Shown piece by piece: positions 47,301 through 60,128 of a stretch of 64,000 bases of DNA. The stretch is from Astrocystis sublimbata (taxonomy: Eukaryota; Ascomycota; Sordariomycetes; Xylariales; Xylariaceae), in contig JAJNNY010000056.1 of the NCBI GenBank assembly GCA_022453515.1, forward strand, positions 62,001 through 126,000. The letters are read 5' to 3'. How positions within the stretch are numbered: the first letter of the stretch is position 1; every line of letters begins with the position of its first letter. Below the pieces are notes generated by a model. It made no database searches. It was not told the origin of the DNA and was given only the letters and a program-made list of their open reading frames with translations. A program made the translations under genes and the position numbers.

Positions 47301-48583
47301 ATGCGTGGTGCTGCGTCTTCTTCTTCTTCCCTGGCCAGGACCGGCCGGCTGGGCCAGCTGCCTCTCGGCGCCAGAAACCGCCACATCTGCCGGCAATGCA
47401 GAGCCCTCCAGTTCAGCGCTGCGCCGACGAGCGACTCGCCCGCATCCCGAGATGCCTTTGCCGCGCCGGTCAACGCGATGCGAGACGTTTCCGGTAAGCA
47501 CAAGCGTTCCTGGTCTATCGTTGCCTGGTCTGACCTGGCCGCACATTGCAGATGCTCGGTTCGAGGTCATCGGCTCGCCCTACTCCCTGCTCTCGGTGAC
47601 GCTATCTGCCTCGCAACGGCTGTACACCCGGCGCGGCACGCTGGTCGCAGTGTCGGGCAAGCCGCAGAATGTGAGTTCCTACACCCCGCGGTTCTGATTT
47701 CTCTTCTGGTCTGACTCGTCTGACTCGCCCGGTCCAGGCGCAATCGACGCTCTCGATCCTCTCTCCCTTGACCCGGGCGGCCACCGGCATACCCTTCCTC
47801 TACCAGCGCATCACATCGACCACGCCGCTCACTGCCATAATATCTACCAAATCCCCGACCACCACCTTCTCCGTCCTGCACTTGGACGGCACCACCGACT
47901 GGATGGTTGCCCAGAGAAACGCTCTGCTCGCCTGGACTGGCCACACCCTCGCCGTCACGCCCCGGTTCCAGCGCCACCTCCCGCCTGCCCACTGGGGCTC
48001 CTCCGAGCTGACCGGCCGCGGTCTCGCGGCCCTCTCTGCGCCGGGCCACATCTATCAGCTCACCCTCGGCGACGGCGAAGAGTTGGTCGCACACCCGGCC
48101 AACGTGGTAGCCTACACAATCACCAAGCAGCCGCCTCTCCCTTTCCGCTTCAAGAGCTCCAGCATCAGGTTCCAGGTACCCGCAGTGACGGCCTGGCTGG
48201 AGACAACCAAATTCTTCCAGAACATGCAACAGACGGAAGCCTACAAATTCCTTACCAGGGTGTTTCATAGCTTGCGCACAACCACCCGCCGCACCATCTG
48301 GGGCGACAGGTTGTTCCTGCAGTTCCGCGGCCCCATGACCATCATGATGTCCAGCCGAGGCTCGCGCATCAGCGACGTCTTGACGAATGCGGAAGTGAAC
48401 GAGATTGCGGACGCGCCTGCTGGTGCAGTCTCTGCAGCCGTACAGTTTCCCAAACCAATAGCTGTCGAGGAATCCCCGAGACCGGAGGAGCCAGGGAACG
48501 TCAAGTCCAGCGTGGGTAGCGTTGGGCAAAATGACAGAGCCCAGTCTGAAGAATCGAACAGCCGGAAAGCGCTCGAAAAGTGA
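47301..48583 (+). CDS. AIM24: AIM24-like mitochondrial protein
   Basis: Three exons (47301-47493, 47552-47670, 47738-48583) close to 385 residues. The N-terminus is rich in Ser, Ala and Arg with no acidic residues ([19 protein letters not shown]), as expected of a mitochondrial targeting sequence. The body ([72 protein letters not shown]) matches the AIM24 beta-roll family, whose yeast member is a mitochondrial inner-membrane protein linked to MICOS and respiratory-chain integrity. The C-terminal tail is low-complexity Ser/Glu-rich. The reading frame is open further upstream, but this ATG best fits the targeting peptide. Confidence 0.88.
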
Positions 48584-50086
48584 GAAGTTGGCCAAGTCGC
48601 CTACCCTCACAACACCATACTCAACGACCTGTACCAGTATTAGACTACCAGCTATAGATGTACCACCTCAGAAGCCTTCCATGCGAGCTACCTTCCGCAA
48701 AAGCTCGGAAGAACTATACCCGTTATTTCTGACCTTGCATGTACATGTAATCAAATATAGAAGCATGGAGTGCCAGCGACGCTGCAGTGTCAACTGGAAT
48801 ACGGCTGAAATATATAGTGGTTGCGACCTAGGTAACCAGACCACGTGGAATCTTTCCGTCCTGAAAGAGACCATGCAGTGATGGGGATATTTTCCTGCCT
48901 CTGTACCCTTGCCGGATTGGGTCCACGATCTGTTTTGCAGGCTCAGCCCGCGCTGTTGGGTTTCCCCATACCTAGGTACGTTGTATGCTGTTTAAGTAGA
49001 GCTTGGCGCGATTTTCCGAACCCGGGGCACTGGTCAGCCTAACTAGCCGGAATGGTTTCCGCTGACCCAGCCGTGTCTTAGGAGGTTGAGCATAGTAATC
49101 AGATTGATAATCAGATCCCTCATCCAGAATCAAATGCAGATCTTGGAAGCCAACGTTCGGCTGAAATAAATAGCGGAGCTTTTCAGCACGTCCACTGTAC
49201 TCACAACTACAGGTCTCTTACTATTCTTTTCCCATATATCAACGGAATTGATGATGCACGGAGAGGTGAGTCTTGAATCAGTGCACAGCATTCATCGAAC
49301 TGTGCCTCAAACGCCGCAAACATCCCATGCTACATGATTACAACACAAAACACGCAAGTGGGATTCGTATGACATTATACAAAACGAGGATCCGGATCTG
49401 ATGGGTCAAGCTGGGCATTAATCCCGTCGTCGGAAATAGCCAAGCTCGGATTTGGCCCCGTAATACAGCTCGGCCGACGATAGCTCAACGCGACGGCAAT
49501 CCTCCCGGGATCTCATCCTTCCTATACTCACAGCTATGCCAAGACTTTCGGCAATTCGCTCCTCGCAAAAACCCGATTCTCTCCAGAGCTGGCGCGACCG
49601 TGATCCCCACCTCATTTCGCCTACTGTAGAAAAGCGTGCTGGCATTGAAGAGCGCACGGCTGAACATTTCTACGTGGTGCCACGTGGTGATCATAAATTC
49701 GCCTTTCTCTTGAGCCGCTCGAGTCACTTGCTTCGAGCTAGGCACGGCCGCCTTAGACGAAGCTTGAAAGCTGATAAGCAAGCCAGTAACGCCGAGTCGG
49801 GCAAGGGCCTACTCCGAGATGGGACCCCATGCTATCTCAAATTAGTAAACAGTCACAACCACCCTTAAAAAGAATTCGTCTGTCCTTCAAGAAGTGAGAT
49901 TGTAGTCCTAATCAGAAAGCCGCTCGTAGAGTCTCTCTTTCTTTGTAACTTTATCGCGTTGTATTGACGAAGATCTGCATTTGCCTAATACACCAAGGTA
50001 CATCTCGAAAACAGGGGTTCAACAACCACTACACACCACTACCGTACTACGAACGTCAGCTCGTGAGGGAAGACCACAGCCTCAAC
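48584..50086. other. intergenic region, no supportable gene
   Basis: About 1.5 kb downstream of AIM24. Opposed open frames of about 100 codons at 49418-49868 have no recognisable domain. The last 300 bases are the likely promoter of the transporter gene. Confidence 0.5.
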
Positions 50087-51920
50087 ATGCCGGGCTCGAC
50101 CACCGTGTCTTCTACGGTCCATCAGGATCAATATTTCGATATTTCCACCAAGGACGAGGACCTAACAACGGACTCGTCCAACAAAAACTCCATGGATGTC
50201 ACATCAATAAAGCAAACATCATCCAAGGACATTCCTACGAACGATATAGAGAAGGGCGGTGCCGACTCACCACCACAAGTATCTGGGGCCCCGCCGGGTC
50301 TCAACCCAGAGGACTTTCCTGATGGTGGCCTAGAAGCCGTAAGTCTTTATTTACTTGACTTATTTCCATCTGATCCAAAGCTTCTCTTTCGTTCTGGTGA
50401 TGGTTACCGTCATACTTGAGCTCGGCATCGGTTCTTACGTCCAGTCCGTAGTGAACTCACTATCAAAGTTTACTGCTTGATTGAGGTAGTTACTGACCAA
50501 GTGTCGTCTCTAGTGGCTAGTAGTAGTTGGCGGCGCATTAATTTTGTTCTGCTCTTTCGGTATCGTTAACTGTTCGGGTGTTTTCGTACAATACTATGTC
50601 AATGGCCCGTTGTCAAACTACAGCTCATCGGACATAACATGGATCACCTCATTGCAAGCATTCCTCATCACTGGCTCTAACCTCGTGATGGGGCGCATAT
50701 TCGACAGTTACGGGACGCGCTGGATCCTGCCCATCGGCACCGTGTTTTACTCCCTCGGTCTCATGCTCCTCTCGCTGTCGACCGAATACTACCAGATCAT
50801 CATCACACAGGGCATTATCTGCGGCATTGGAGGTGCTGCGGTTTTCAACTGCGCAAGTAATTCGGCGATTACCTGGTTTTACAGGCATCGAGCTGCGGCA
50901 CTCGGGATCGTGGTGGCAGGATCATCCGTCGGGGGCATCGTCTTGCCGATCTTGATGAGCCATCTGATCCCCATGATCGGCTTCCCATGGACAGTTCGTA
51001 TTCTCGGATTCATCGTGCTGCTCTTTTGCGGCATCGGCTGCTTTACCGTCAAGTCTCGCCTGCCGCCCAGGCCGAGACCCTTCCAATTCGCTGAGCTTGT
51101 GCGGCCGTTCAAAGAAACAAGATATACCCTCACTGTCATGGCAGCCTTTTTCTTCTTCTGGGGTTTGTACCTGCCGTTCAACTACCTGAATATCCAAGCC
51201 CAGCAGCAGGGTGTCGACCCTGTACTAATCCCTTACCTTTTACCGATTGTGAACGCTGTCAGGTAAGTCGTCAAGTAACAAGAGCAACGATCGTATCGGA
51301 ATACGTTTCCGTCGAACTCGCTAACATGGCTTAACAGTATTCCCGGGCGTATCTTCCCCGGCATCGCCGCCGACCGCCTCGGCCGCTTCAACACCACCAT
51401 TCTCGTAACCAGTCTCTCCGCCATCTTCACGCTGGCGCTCTGGGTCCCAGGCAACACAACCGGAACCACCATCGGCTTCGGCGCCGTCTACGGATTCACG
51501 TCGGGTGGCTTCATCTCTCTGATTCCAGCTATCATCGCACAGATCAGCGATCTGCGGGAGATCGGTGCGCGCAGCGGTACTCTCCTGTTTGTCGGCTCGT
51601 TAGGCGCCTTGACGGGTGCTCCGATCGCAGGGGCGATCGTGCGAGCCCAGAACGGGGAGTATCTTGGTCTTAAGCTATTCAATGGTTTCGTAAGTATATT
51701 CGGGTCTTTTATTCCCTAATATCTGGCAAAAGTTCTGCGTTCGAACGCTGTATGACGATGCATGCGCATGAGACACCTGATTGAGGACATGACAATAGTT
51801 CCCCCAAAGGTAGCAGTTTCTAACTAACTCTTTTTCTCTTAATAGACGCTACTTGCTGGTGCGATATGCTTGGTCGCCGCGCGCACGGCACAGGTGACAT
51901 TTAAGATTTGCAAAATATGA
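50087..51920 (+). CDS. MCT-type major facilitator transporter
   Basis: Four exons (50087-50338, 50514-51262, 51338-51689, 51846-51920) close to 475 residues. About 80 hydrophilic N-terminal residues end in the DFPDGGLEAW motif, which marks the monocarboxylate-porter-like branch of fungal MFS proteins. About twelve hydrophobic helices follow, with NCSGVFVQYYV in the first loop and GRIFDSYGTRW between helices 2 and 3. The substrate is unknown; relatives carry monocarboxylates, riboflavin or secondary metabolites. The frame is open to an ATG at 49964, but the start at 50087 was preferred because the upstream extension looks like 5' UTR. It lies 13 kb from the melanin-type genes, so a link to them is not supported. 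Confidence 0.87.
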
Positions 51921-52682
51921 TGGAGACTGGGAATGTGAGTGGCTTGGCATATCTTGGACTAGGTGGGCTTTTGTCTTCGTTTGGCAGCGTTTGTAGAGAT
52001 GGGTTTGGATGATCACGAATCTGGGCATTGCATTGAGCGGGTTTGCATAGAGTTTAAATTATAATCAATGCCATCACTGGCTCTTTCTGTCAACAGCTAC
52101 AATCATACCAATACCTTTGATCCATCTATGGTGATTTGAGGAAACACCGGGTAATTAAAGGATCAATCAACTATCATTTTATTACTAGATCCATGGGTCA
52201 CTTTGAGAACGCAATCTTCAAACTAGCAATACGAGATAATTGCACCGGCTTACAAGAAGGACTTGCCAGAGTTGCTAATATCAACGGTGACCGACAATCA
52301 CTTCGACCGACAGCGGCGCGCTAAAGCTGTCACTGTTTCGAGTCCGGTGCAGCAAACAGCAGTTACTAGCTGACTATGACGAATTGCTAACATTCAGGAT
52401 AGGGGCAAGCAGTTATGGCATGCCACATGGGGATGTTGATATCAATCTTCATTATATACTAATAACTCTACGCACTCGGCGCGGTTTCGATGTTCTTCGG
52501 TCGTCGTCTCAGGCAGAAGGGGTTGAGATTTCGTGGTAGGGGTTCTACTCATAGGGGTGATATGGTCACATAACCTGCCAAGGGTTTATTCATAACGTGT
52601 GTCGGAGATGACCAGATCCGTCGTGTAACTCAAGGGGGTATCATCATATTAAATTAAGTAAGTAAGATAGAACCGCAGTCTA
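51921..52682. other. convergent intergenic region
   Basis: Contains the 3' ends of the transporter (plus) and the rhodopsin-like gene (minus). No gene or repeat of note is seen. Confidence 0.55.
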
Positions 52683-54166
52683 TTATATGTTGAATGAAAC
52701 TCGATCTTTGCTTAACCGATCGGATTCCGATCCATCAGACGCCTCGCAAGTAATGTGAATCTCATGCCGTCTGTATATCTTCAAAGGCACGTTGTCTTCG
52801 TAGTACTTGATATCTTCTGTGCTCTTCAACGGCTCGAAGTTCATATCCCCCCCAAGTGAACCTCGTGATATAACCGTATTGTGCTTGATGCCCTTCGCAT
52901 TATGGCCATATTGCGCTCCCAATCCGCCGGCGGGTGTGTCGACTTTGCCGGTCGCCCGGGACCCCGAAAACGAGGTCAATCGGAAGAAGAAACGCATGAT
53001 CGTCCACAGGAAGGGTATGTTTGCGACGATAATAGCGGTTGACGACTCGCGAACGTACCAGTACGTCCATTGACTCCCATAAGGCTCGGTAAAACTGTAG
53101 AACTTGTTCGCGATCGCGGCACCGATCTAGATACAGTTTCGTGTCAGTTCAAAATGCAAATTCTAGATAAAAAGATACATCCAAGGCGCGATGATGTGAA
53201 TCTTACCGTGAACAGACCCAGAGTGAAAACACCGCACAGTATGGCCTTTTTCCTTGGTGCAATGTTTATATGTAGGAAAATAGGCATTGGGATGATAAGG
53301 ATGAAAATATCTGAGCTGATGTTGAAGGCAGCATTGGTGATGAGGTGATTAGTAGCCGCCGAGCATTGGGCTGTGGCGATGGAGTTAGTCGGAAAATACA
53401 TGGAACTCGTTTTGGTAAGGGACAGCACATACTGCTATTAGGGGGGACTGCCCAATACTGGTTGAAAGGTCTGCACCATACGGCGAAGTATAGTAACTGA
53501 GAGTGGTAATCAGTCAGAGATTAGGTTCAACGAGGCCAGGCGCACTCAAGCACAGGGACTAGAGCTATATGGGTGTCTAATCCGTAAAACTCGCCAACGT
53601 CATCCAGGGCAACTTACTTCCATCACGAGAAATCCGATGCCAGCATATGCGGCGGTAAGCTTCATGCATAGTATCTGAACTCTGCTGAACCTGTGGATTG
53701 TTAATAAAAGTCGCACAAGTCTGATGAAGGCACTGACGTCAAACGACTGTACATGAACAAGAGGCACGCCTTGATCAGCCATATGGTGAGAATCTGCGTC
53801 TGTTCGACGACCAGAACCAGCTTGGAGCCTATGATTCTCCGTTCAATCTCCGCTGCAGTTAGGTCGGGTGGGTGTGCCGGGTCGATGAGATTGCTGTCTC
53901 TGTCGCGCAGGAGGTTTATCGCGATCAGAAAAAGGGTGTTTGATATTAAAGCCAGAATCATCAAGACATCGTCGGCTTGGAATTTCCTGAAGGACCCTAA
54001 TAGTGCTTTGCGACATATACTGCAGAGACTCTGTGAGCATGCCTGTGAAGGTAACAACGAGAAATTTCGAAACAGAGAAAGAGAGGGGTTCTTACACTCT
54101 TGCAGCTACAACTAGCACCGTAAAGGCATACCAAATAGACGACTCTAATACGAGAGTCAGCGCCAT
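52683..54166 (-). CDS. fungal rhodopsin-like (Pth11-related) integral membrane protein
   Basis: Six exons (54096-54166, 53738-54019, 53618-53690, 53433-53496, 53207-53370, 52683-53126) close to 365 residues. The joined sequence gives the family pattern: AARVICRKALLGSFRKFQADDVLM after helix 1, WLIKACLLFMYSRLT, WCRPFNQYW, then QCSAATNHLITNAAFNISSDIFILIIPMP and GLFTIGAAIANKFYSF, and a last helix with STAIIVANIPFLWTIMRFFF. Seven helices are expected. The C-terminal tail is soluble with an acidic segment. Fungal members of this Pfam group (fungal rhodopsin domain) include Pth11-type receptors, but most are uncharacterised; no CFEM domain is present. The N-terminus is shorter than usual, so the first exon is the least certain. 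Confidence 0.85.
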
Positions 54167-57100
54167 TGCGACGTCTGCCTCCGACAGTAACGTGATAATT
54201 AGAGATAATGTGATAATGATTTCAATTCATACGCTGGTGAAAATCACACGGGGCAATCGCGAAAGACATAGAAGATCAACACACCCGCCACCTGAAAACG
54301 GTTTCATCTGTGCTGTCCTTGTATAGGTATATATGCGAGGAATCGGATTTGGCCTGAGACCATGGACATGCTAAGCTGAGATGGTCTATAGATCGTATGC
54401 AGGCCATGTTCTCGAACTGTGGCTATTAGAGAGACGCCCCATATTCCGGTGTGGGTTGCCCGAAACTTGATAAGTCCGAAGATGCCATTAGCTCATCGCA
54501 ACATACTAGCGTTGCTGCTAATACAGGCTGGCTGGTACCGCCCAGCCTGTCTACTGGGCACTAGCATGATTAATGTCTCGTGTACTAACCCTCTCAGTGT
54601 CCTGTTGCAGAAGTCACGAGTTGAAGTTGCCCTAGATACCTCAGGGGCCTAAATTCGTACAATGCGGCTAGAAGTGGTAGGGAGCTAGAGGGTTCTCGAA
54701 GCCTTCTCAGCTTCGAATGGCAGAAGAGAGCTGGTCTGCTCTTTGTCAGCATGGTATAACACCCCAGCTATTGGTGTGAATAATGAGCCCACTGGTTTTC
54801 AATATCTGTACTAGCATATCATGAGACCTCGAGACGTATTGCGTATGTAATTGTTCTCCATCATGACCATGATGAGCTGTTAGTACCCACGGCTTCGACG
54901 AGGTTAGTATCATCTCACACAGTGATATCCAACCCAATAGAGGCTCTGTTAGACTGCGAAGGTGGAAAAAGTGGTGTAGCTAGCCTCCTGTAGTGTATAG
55001 CTGCCACCGAGCATTTCGCCGACCTGACGGGAAACAGTCGGCAAAGTCCATTGCTGAATCATGTTGTGGTTAGCGGCACAATGCTGCCAAGAACCCATAG
55101 ATGCATTAGATTTAAGGTTAGTTTTCGTCGATATAGCAGTTGGTAGTCAGGAACCACCTCGATGGCACGTGTGTAGTGGCAGATGGTACATACGTATGCA
55201 CGAAATAGATAAGCGTAGAATTAGAATTAGAATGACTTACTTGCACATGGTTGTGGCTTGAAAATACTTATGCACTAATCGTCCCCTTGTAGTGCCAACG
55301 TCTTAACATTAGTCCTATTACTATTGTACCCGACGGATTGGATAACCCCAGTTTTGATGTTCGCGATGATTTCTCCGTGTAAAACCCGACGCTCTGATCA
55401 CGAGCTTTGACCCTATTTCACGTTCGATGACGAAATTTTGGCTGGCATCAGTGCTTGTCGTTGGAGTCTCAGAAAGTATCTTATCTCGATTGGATATAGC
55501 TGTGTTCGAGGCAATCTTTCGGCGGCCCTACCTATTAAAACATTATTGTCAAACGAGACCAGTGTAGACTTCTCAAATGCCGTCTTATCCGGACACTGCC
55601 CTGTTACAGGAGCAACGGGAAGATGAATCTGATGGTCTGTCGCGCCGACCTCGCGCTGCTGTTTGCGCTATCACTAAATTGGGATGCCGGGGTTTAGTTT
55701 TGATCAGTGTCTCCTGTGGATACGTGGAGAGCCGCCCGGCGTTTTCTACTCTGTGAACTTAAGGTATCATTTGCCGCATCAGCTGGAGATTCTTTTACTC
55801 AGGTTGCTATTGGGGGGAAAACATATCCACCCATGACTTGATGCATACGTAACTACATAAAACCCGAACAAAGTGTTTACAGCTGAAGTGGCCATAGACG
55901 GCCCTACTACCGAGTCTGAGGCCGCCTACATATCATTTCTCTAACGCAAATCTTCCCGAGCATAGTTCCCGTGAAGGCTTCTTGTGGCAGCCGTGAATCA
56001 GGTCCAATTGTTGTGTGTGTATTTTAGATGGATACCTACTTAATAGATCGACTATGCGATTTTTGGAACTTTCAGCCGATACTACTATTCCATTGGGGTG
56101 TATGATTCGGGAGACTCGCCAGAGTTAGCATCGTCGTTCGCAGCGAATCAAACCTCCACGCTACAACTTGCACATATAGTGTGGTTGTTCAGAACGTTCT
56201 TCGCTGTCGCTAGTGGCTCAATCACTAGGGTAGTTTCGTGCCTAGTCTAATGCCCCAGATCCAGTCCGGCGACCATCTGCCTGGGGCGAAGTTCTTCTTT
56301 GCTTACCTAGAGATAATATGGCATGGATACCGTAGCTTGAATACCGTATTTAGGTAGCCGCCCCGAGCCGCTCCCAACCCCCAGGACGGCTTGCTAAGGG
56401 TGGACTATTGAGATCTTAACCCCTTCCCTCTAAGACGCGCTCGCCGCATAAGCTCCTGAATGTTTGGTGTGATGACACACAGTTAGTTTGCTGACTTACA
56501 ATACTTTTTCCTTGAAATTTGTGCTGTGCATCATGACAATCCGCTTGGCTTGTAATACAGGCAAGTTGGCTCATTGTAAGGGTGAAGGTGGCATGATGGA
56601 AAGAATTTAATCTCCACCTACCTCTTCATGACCTGCACGCCTAACGTAGAAGTCGTCCATGATGGAAGACCAGCAGTCGAGCCAGTGAAGATCTGGGTGG
56701 GCTAGCGTCTTGCGGTAGGCCCCTTACCGTCGCCTCCGTACGAAGATCTACCGCATAAGCCTGCCTGTACGGGCTGGCTAGTGATCTATCATCTACCATG
56801 TATTCCGGTGAAAAGTCTAGCCCGTGGTCGAGCGAATAATCTACGGTGCCTTGATCTGAAGACTTACGTAGTTGCGCCTCCTGAACTTCACAGCGATACT
56901 ATCTATCATAGCACCAGTAAGTACCGTGCCGTAGATTACGTCTTAGTGTATTGATCTAACTCAAACGGCGAGCGACTTCGCACTATATCATACGGTGTTC
57001 GGGAATTGTTCCATGCATCGAGGTCTCAATGCCGGCTTTACCCCCCGAACTAACTTGCTATGATGTCGCGTCTATCGCAACCCCTGAAACCATATGCCTG

Positions 57101-57683
57101 AGACAGAGGTAAAGGAATGGCGTGCGTGGCTTGGTTCCCGACTGTATGCGTGTGTGTAGTGCAGCTATTGGACACATTATCAGAACGAGTCGAATTGCTT
57201 CTAGCTACCTAGGTCTAAGTAGTCTCAGGAGACCCAGAAGACTCGTAGTCTCCATACCTACTATTGTAGGTAGATCAGGGGGAGCATGCGATTGTCCAAC
57301 TCCGGCAATCCAAGGACGTTTTTCGCTACACCGCGCAGCACTATTGATTCATGTATCAGTTGTCGGTTATCATGTCGTGTTTACGCTTGAATTTCGGGTG
57401 GCTTGCGATACAACGACGATCTGAATCAATATTACAAGTCAATCGATCGCATCGATGTGACAACTGGGAAGCGATGTGCGCTAAATCGATGACGATGATT
57501 CATCGTTATGATGCAATGCGGCGCCGCACAAAGCAAATAAAATGGATGAGTAAATGAAACATCAATTAGAATTTCTCAATATTAAAGACTCATGTCAATC
57601 TCTGAATCCGCCATTTGGAGTTTTACGCTGTTTCTCGTAATCTGTACATGGATAGCAAAGTTTCGCATTAAGCCCTCAGAACA
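54167..57683. other. 3.5 kb gene-poor stretch
   Basis: No gene or transposon could be supported; the longest open frames (about 100 codons) show no domain. A pair of imperfect inverted words around AATCTACGG lies near 56840 and 56925-56940. The stretch may hold degraded mobile DNA, but no motif proves this. Confidence 0.5.
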
Positions 57684-58584
57684 ATGACTGCCGACGCGCC
57701 CCAAAAAGGAGACGAAGGTGTGTAATACACGAAGTCGCACTACGTGACGGAGCTGGCTTCTCTCCTTGTCGGTCGAGACACTAATCGATGATGAATATCT
57801 AGTCTCATGGAACTGGGGAGGCGGTGCCCCAGGCGGCAAGGTAGCCGAGACCAAGGACGAAGGCGAAATCGCAATCAAATCGAAGCGCGGCAACACGATA
57901 AAGAAGAACGCATCGTCTGACAACCCTGCCGTGCACGTCGAGCGATCTGGAAATGATGTGGTCAAACGAGCATCAGAGCTTACCGTCGATAAGAAAGCGT
58001 CCGGCGATAATGACGATGAAGAAGACAATGATGAAAAGGGCACCAAGCGGAAGGCTGGCAGTCAGGATGGCTCAGATGCTAAGGTCGACGGCAACGACGA
58101 TGCTATGAGCGAGTTCAGAGATTCTGAGCACAAACATACAGCCAATCAGCAGAGCAAAGAGGTGAAGGAGAGCGGCAAGGACGCCAACAAGAGGCAAAAA
58201 ACAGAGCAGAACGGAGATACAAACAGCAAGTCCGCAAAGTCCAAGACCTCTACGACACCTAAGAAGCAGAAGGGGCACAACTCCGATGAAGAAATGGATG
58301 AAGATGAGGAGGCTATTGATCAAGACGAATATGAACAGGAGGAACAGGCCAAGCAAGATCAGGAAGAGAAAGAGGAGAAGTCCACAAGCACCAACGCCAA
58401 CACCAACGCCAACGCCAGTAGCAAGACTAGGAACACCAAGAAGATTGAAGTGGATCTGAACGAGGAGCACGGAGAGTCGTCAAGCAAGTCTAAAACAAAG
58501 AGCACGAAAGGCTCAGCGTCGCAAAGCACCGAGGAGTCCGAGGAGGTAGTGAGCGCACACACCAGGAGTCATGACACATCGTAG
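57684..58584 (+). CDS. Hva1_TUDOR protein with long charged tail
   Basis: Two exons (57684-57717, 57803-58584) close to 271 residues. Splicing restores GDEVSWNWGGGAPGGKVAE, the start of the small TUDOR-like domain named after hypervirulence-associated proteins (formerly DUF2945), continuing through IAIKSKRGNTIKKNAS and DNPAVHVERSGNDVVKRASEL to about residue 80. The remaining 190 residues are low-complexity and highly charged: Lys/Glu/Asp runs, EEMDEDEEAIDQDEYEQEEQ, an NANTNANAS repeat and a KSKTKSTKGS stretch, so they are probably disordered. Many family members are only 70-100 residues, making the tail notable. A nuclear role is suggested by composition but not shown. Confidence 0.82.
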
Positions 58585-59043
58585 ACTATCCACCTCAGGG
58601 TTTAGGTACCTCATGTTAAAGATAGTTTTCTGTTTTTTTTCTTTTGAGCCGAGTCGTAATTTACCTCGACAAGTCGCAGTATGGATGCGCTTTTAAAAGT
58701 AATTATGTTTATTGAACCAGCAGTGGCCATAGTTATTTTGTACTGGATCCTTTTGTGGCTAAGTCGTCGCTAATCCGTCATAAATCCACCATCATGATTT
58801 ACTTACCAGGCATTGGATCCATCAGTTGCATGAGCGAAGGCCTCTGGATCTGCCTAGGTGGTAGCCCTGGTCTTTTGCAGTTGTACTGATTCCGGGCGTT
58901 TCGGACCTTCGTCCTCAAATGTCACCCACTGTGGGTAAAAGCTAATTGTCACATGCAGTGAGTGCCCTGAGGGCCTGAGTGTCCAGTACCGTTCGTGAGG
59001 GCATGCCACGCGGGCTGGGATTGCGCCTTTTGCTTATCATTCT
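58585..59043. other. convergent intergenic gap
   Basis: 3' flanks of the TUDOR-domain gene (plus) and the hydratase gene (minus). No additional gene is seen. Confidence 0.55.
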
Positions 59044-60128
59044 CTACCTCCCCTTGAATATGGGCTTTCTCTTCTGCTTGAAAGCTTCGAGGGCCTCGTC
59101 TCGATCCTCGCTCTTGACGACGCGCTGATACATGGCATTCTCCACCTGCTCCTGCGCCCAAGTCACGGCTTGTAGACCGGCCCTGATGGCAATCGGGCCG
59201 CCTTCGCAGATCTCGCTCGCAAGCCGGACAGACTCGGACAGCGCAGCTCGCCGCGCCCTCGTAAGTAGTTCCGGGTCGATCTTGGGCCCCGATGACTGGT
59301 TGTCGGTGCCCTGCTCCTGCTCCTGCTCCTCCGGCAGCACCTCGACGAGGCGGTCGGCGATACCGAGGAAGTAAGCCTCGGGTGCGGACACACGACGACC
59401 CGTCAAGACCAGGTCCCTGGCGCGCGGGAGGCCGATCAGGGCCGGCAGTCGGTAGGTGCCGCCGGCGCCTGGGATGATGCCGAGGCGGGTCTCGGGCAGA
59501 CCGACGACGGCGGTGGAGGCGAGCACGCGGAAGTGTGTGCACAAGGCGAGCTCGAGACCGCCGCCGAGCGCGACGGATGCGATGGCTGCTATGGAGGGGA
59601 TCGGGAGGGTGGAGATGTCGGCGAAGGTGCTGCGGAGGTCGGCGAGGAACTGGGCAGTCCTGGGGCGGGAGGTATGGGTCAGTCGTGCGGGATGCGCCAG
59701 GAGTCCAGGACAGGAGGCGGCACACAGACGCAGACTCACTCTTCTTGTGTGAAGCCTCGCCTCTCCTTGAGATCGGCGCCGGCGCAGAAGCTCGCATTGA
59801 CTGCGCTCGCCAAGACCAGGGCCCTCGTGGGGCCTTTCTCGTCCACTCCGGCGGCGCCGCCATAGCGTTGGGGCAGAGGCTTCTCGTCGCCCTCGGGAGT
59901 ATACTGGGCCTGGATGTCGTCGACCTCAGCGCGCAGGGCGGAGAGCAGGGCTTTTGAGATGGCGTTGCGCGCCTCGGGGCGGTTGAGCTCGAGCACACGG
60001 ATGTGGCCCGAGTTCGGGGCGGGCAGGTTCACGACGTTGATCAGCGGTCCCGCATCGCTCGAGTAGGGCCGTGCTAGACGGCGTACGGGCGCGAGGAGTC
60101 GGGTCGTCGGCCTCGCTAACAGAAACAT
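59044..60128 (-). CDS. mitochondrial enoyl-CoA / methylglutaconyl-CoA hydratase-like protein
   Basis: Two exons (59740-60128, 59044-59659; intron 80 nt) close to 334 residues. The start at 60128 gives an Arg-rich mitochondrial presequence (MFLLARPTTRLLAPVRRLARPYSS). Crotonase-fold motifs follow in order: ELNRPEARNAIS, the first oxyanion-hole segment SFCAGADLKERRGF, IASVALGGGLELALCTHFRV with the second oxyanion glycines, and GLPETRLGIIPGAGGTYRLP. The AGADLKER and PGAGGT context resembles AUH-type 3-methylglutaconyl-CoA hydratases of leucine breakdown, with a general enoyl-CoA hydratase of beta-oxidation as the alternative. An EQEQEQ insertion near residue 245 looks like a species-specific loop from a CTG/CTC microsatellite. 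The PIFKGR ending is typical of the family. Confidence 0.87.

Noticed and set aside
47567..48610. 347-codon minus-strand frame opposite AIM24
   Set aside because: Antisense shadow of a GC-rich coding sequence; composition is Gly/Arg/Ala-biased with no domain.
50087..51920. MFS transporter as part of the melanin-type locus
   Set aside because: It lies 13 kb beyond the oxidase, separated by housekeeping-type genes (TMEM19-like, Ras-like, amidohydrolase, AIM24).
54167..57683. Possible degraded transposon
   Set aside because: No transposase or reverse-transcriptase motif, no clear terminal repeats; gene-poor only.
58949..59998. 349-codon minus-strand frame overlapping the hydratase gene
   Set aside because: It is longer than the true second exon but is Arg/Pro/Ser-rich low-complexity sequence in a shadow frame, while the overlapping frame has all crotonase motifs.
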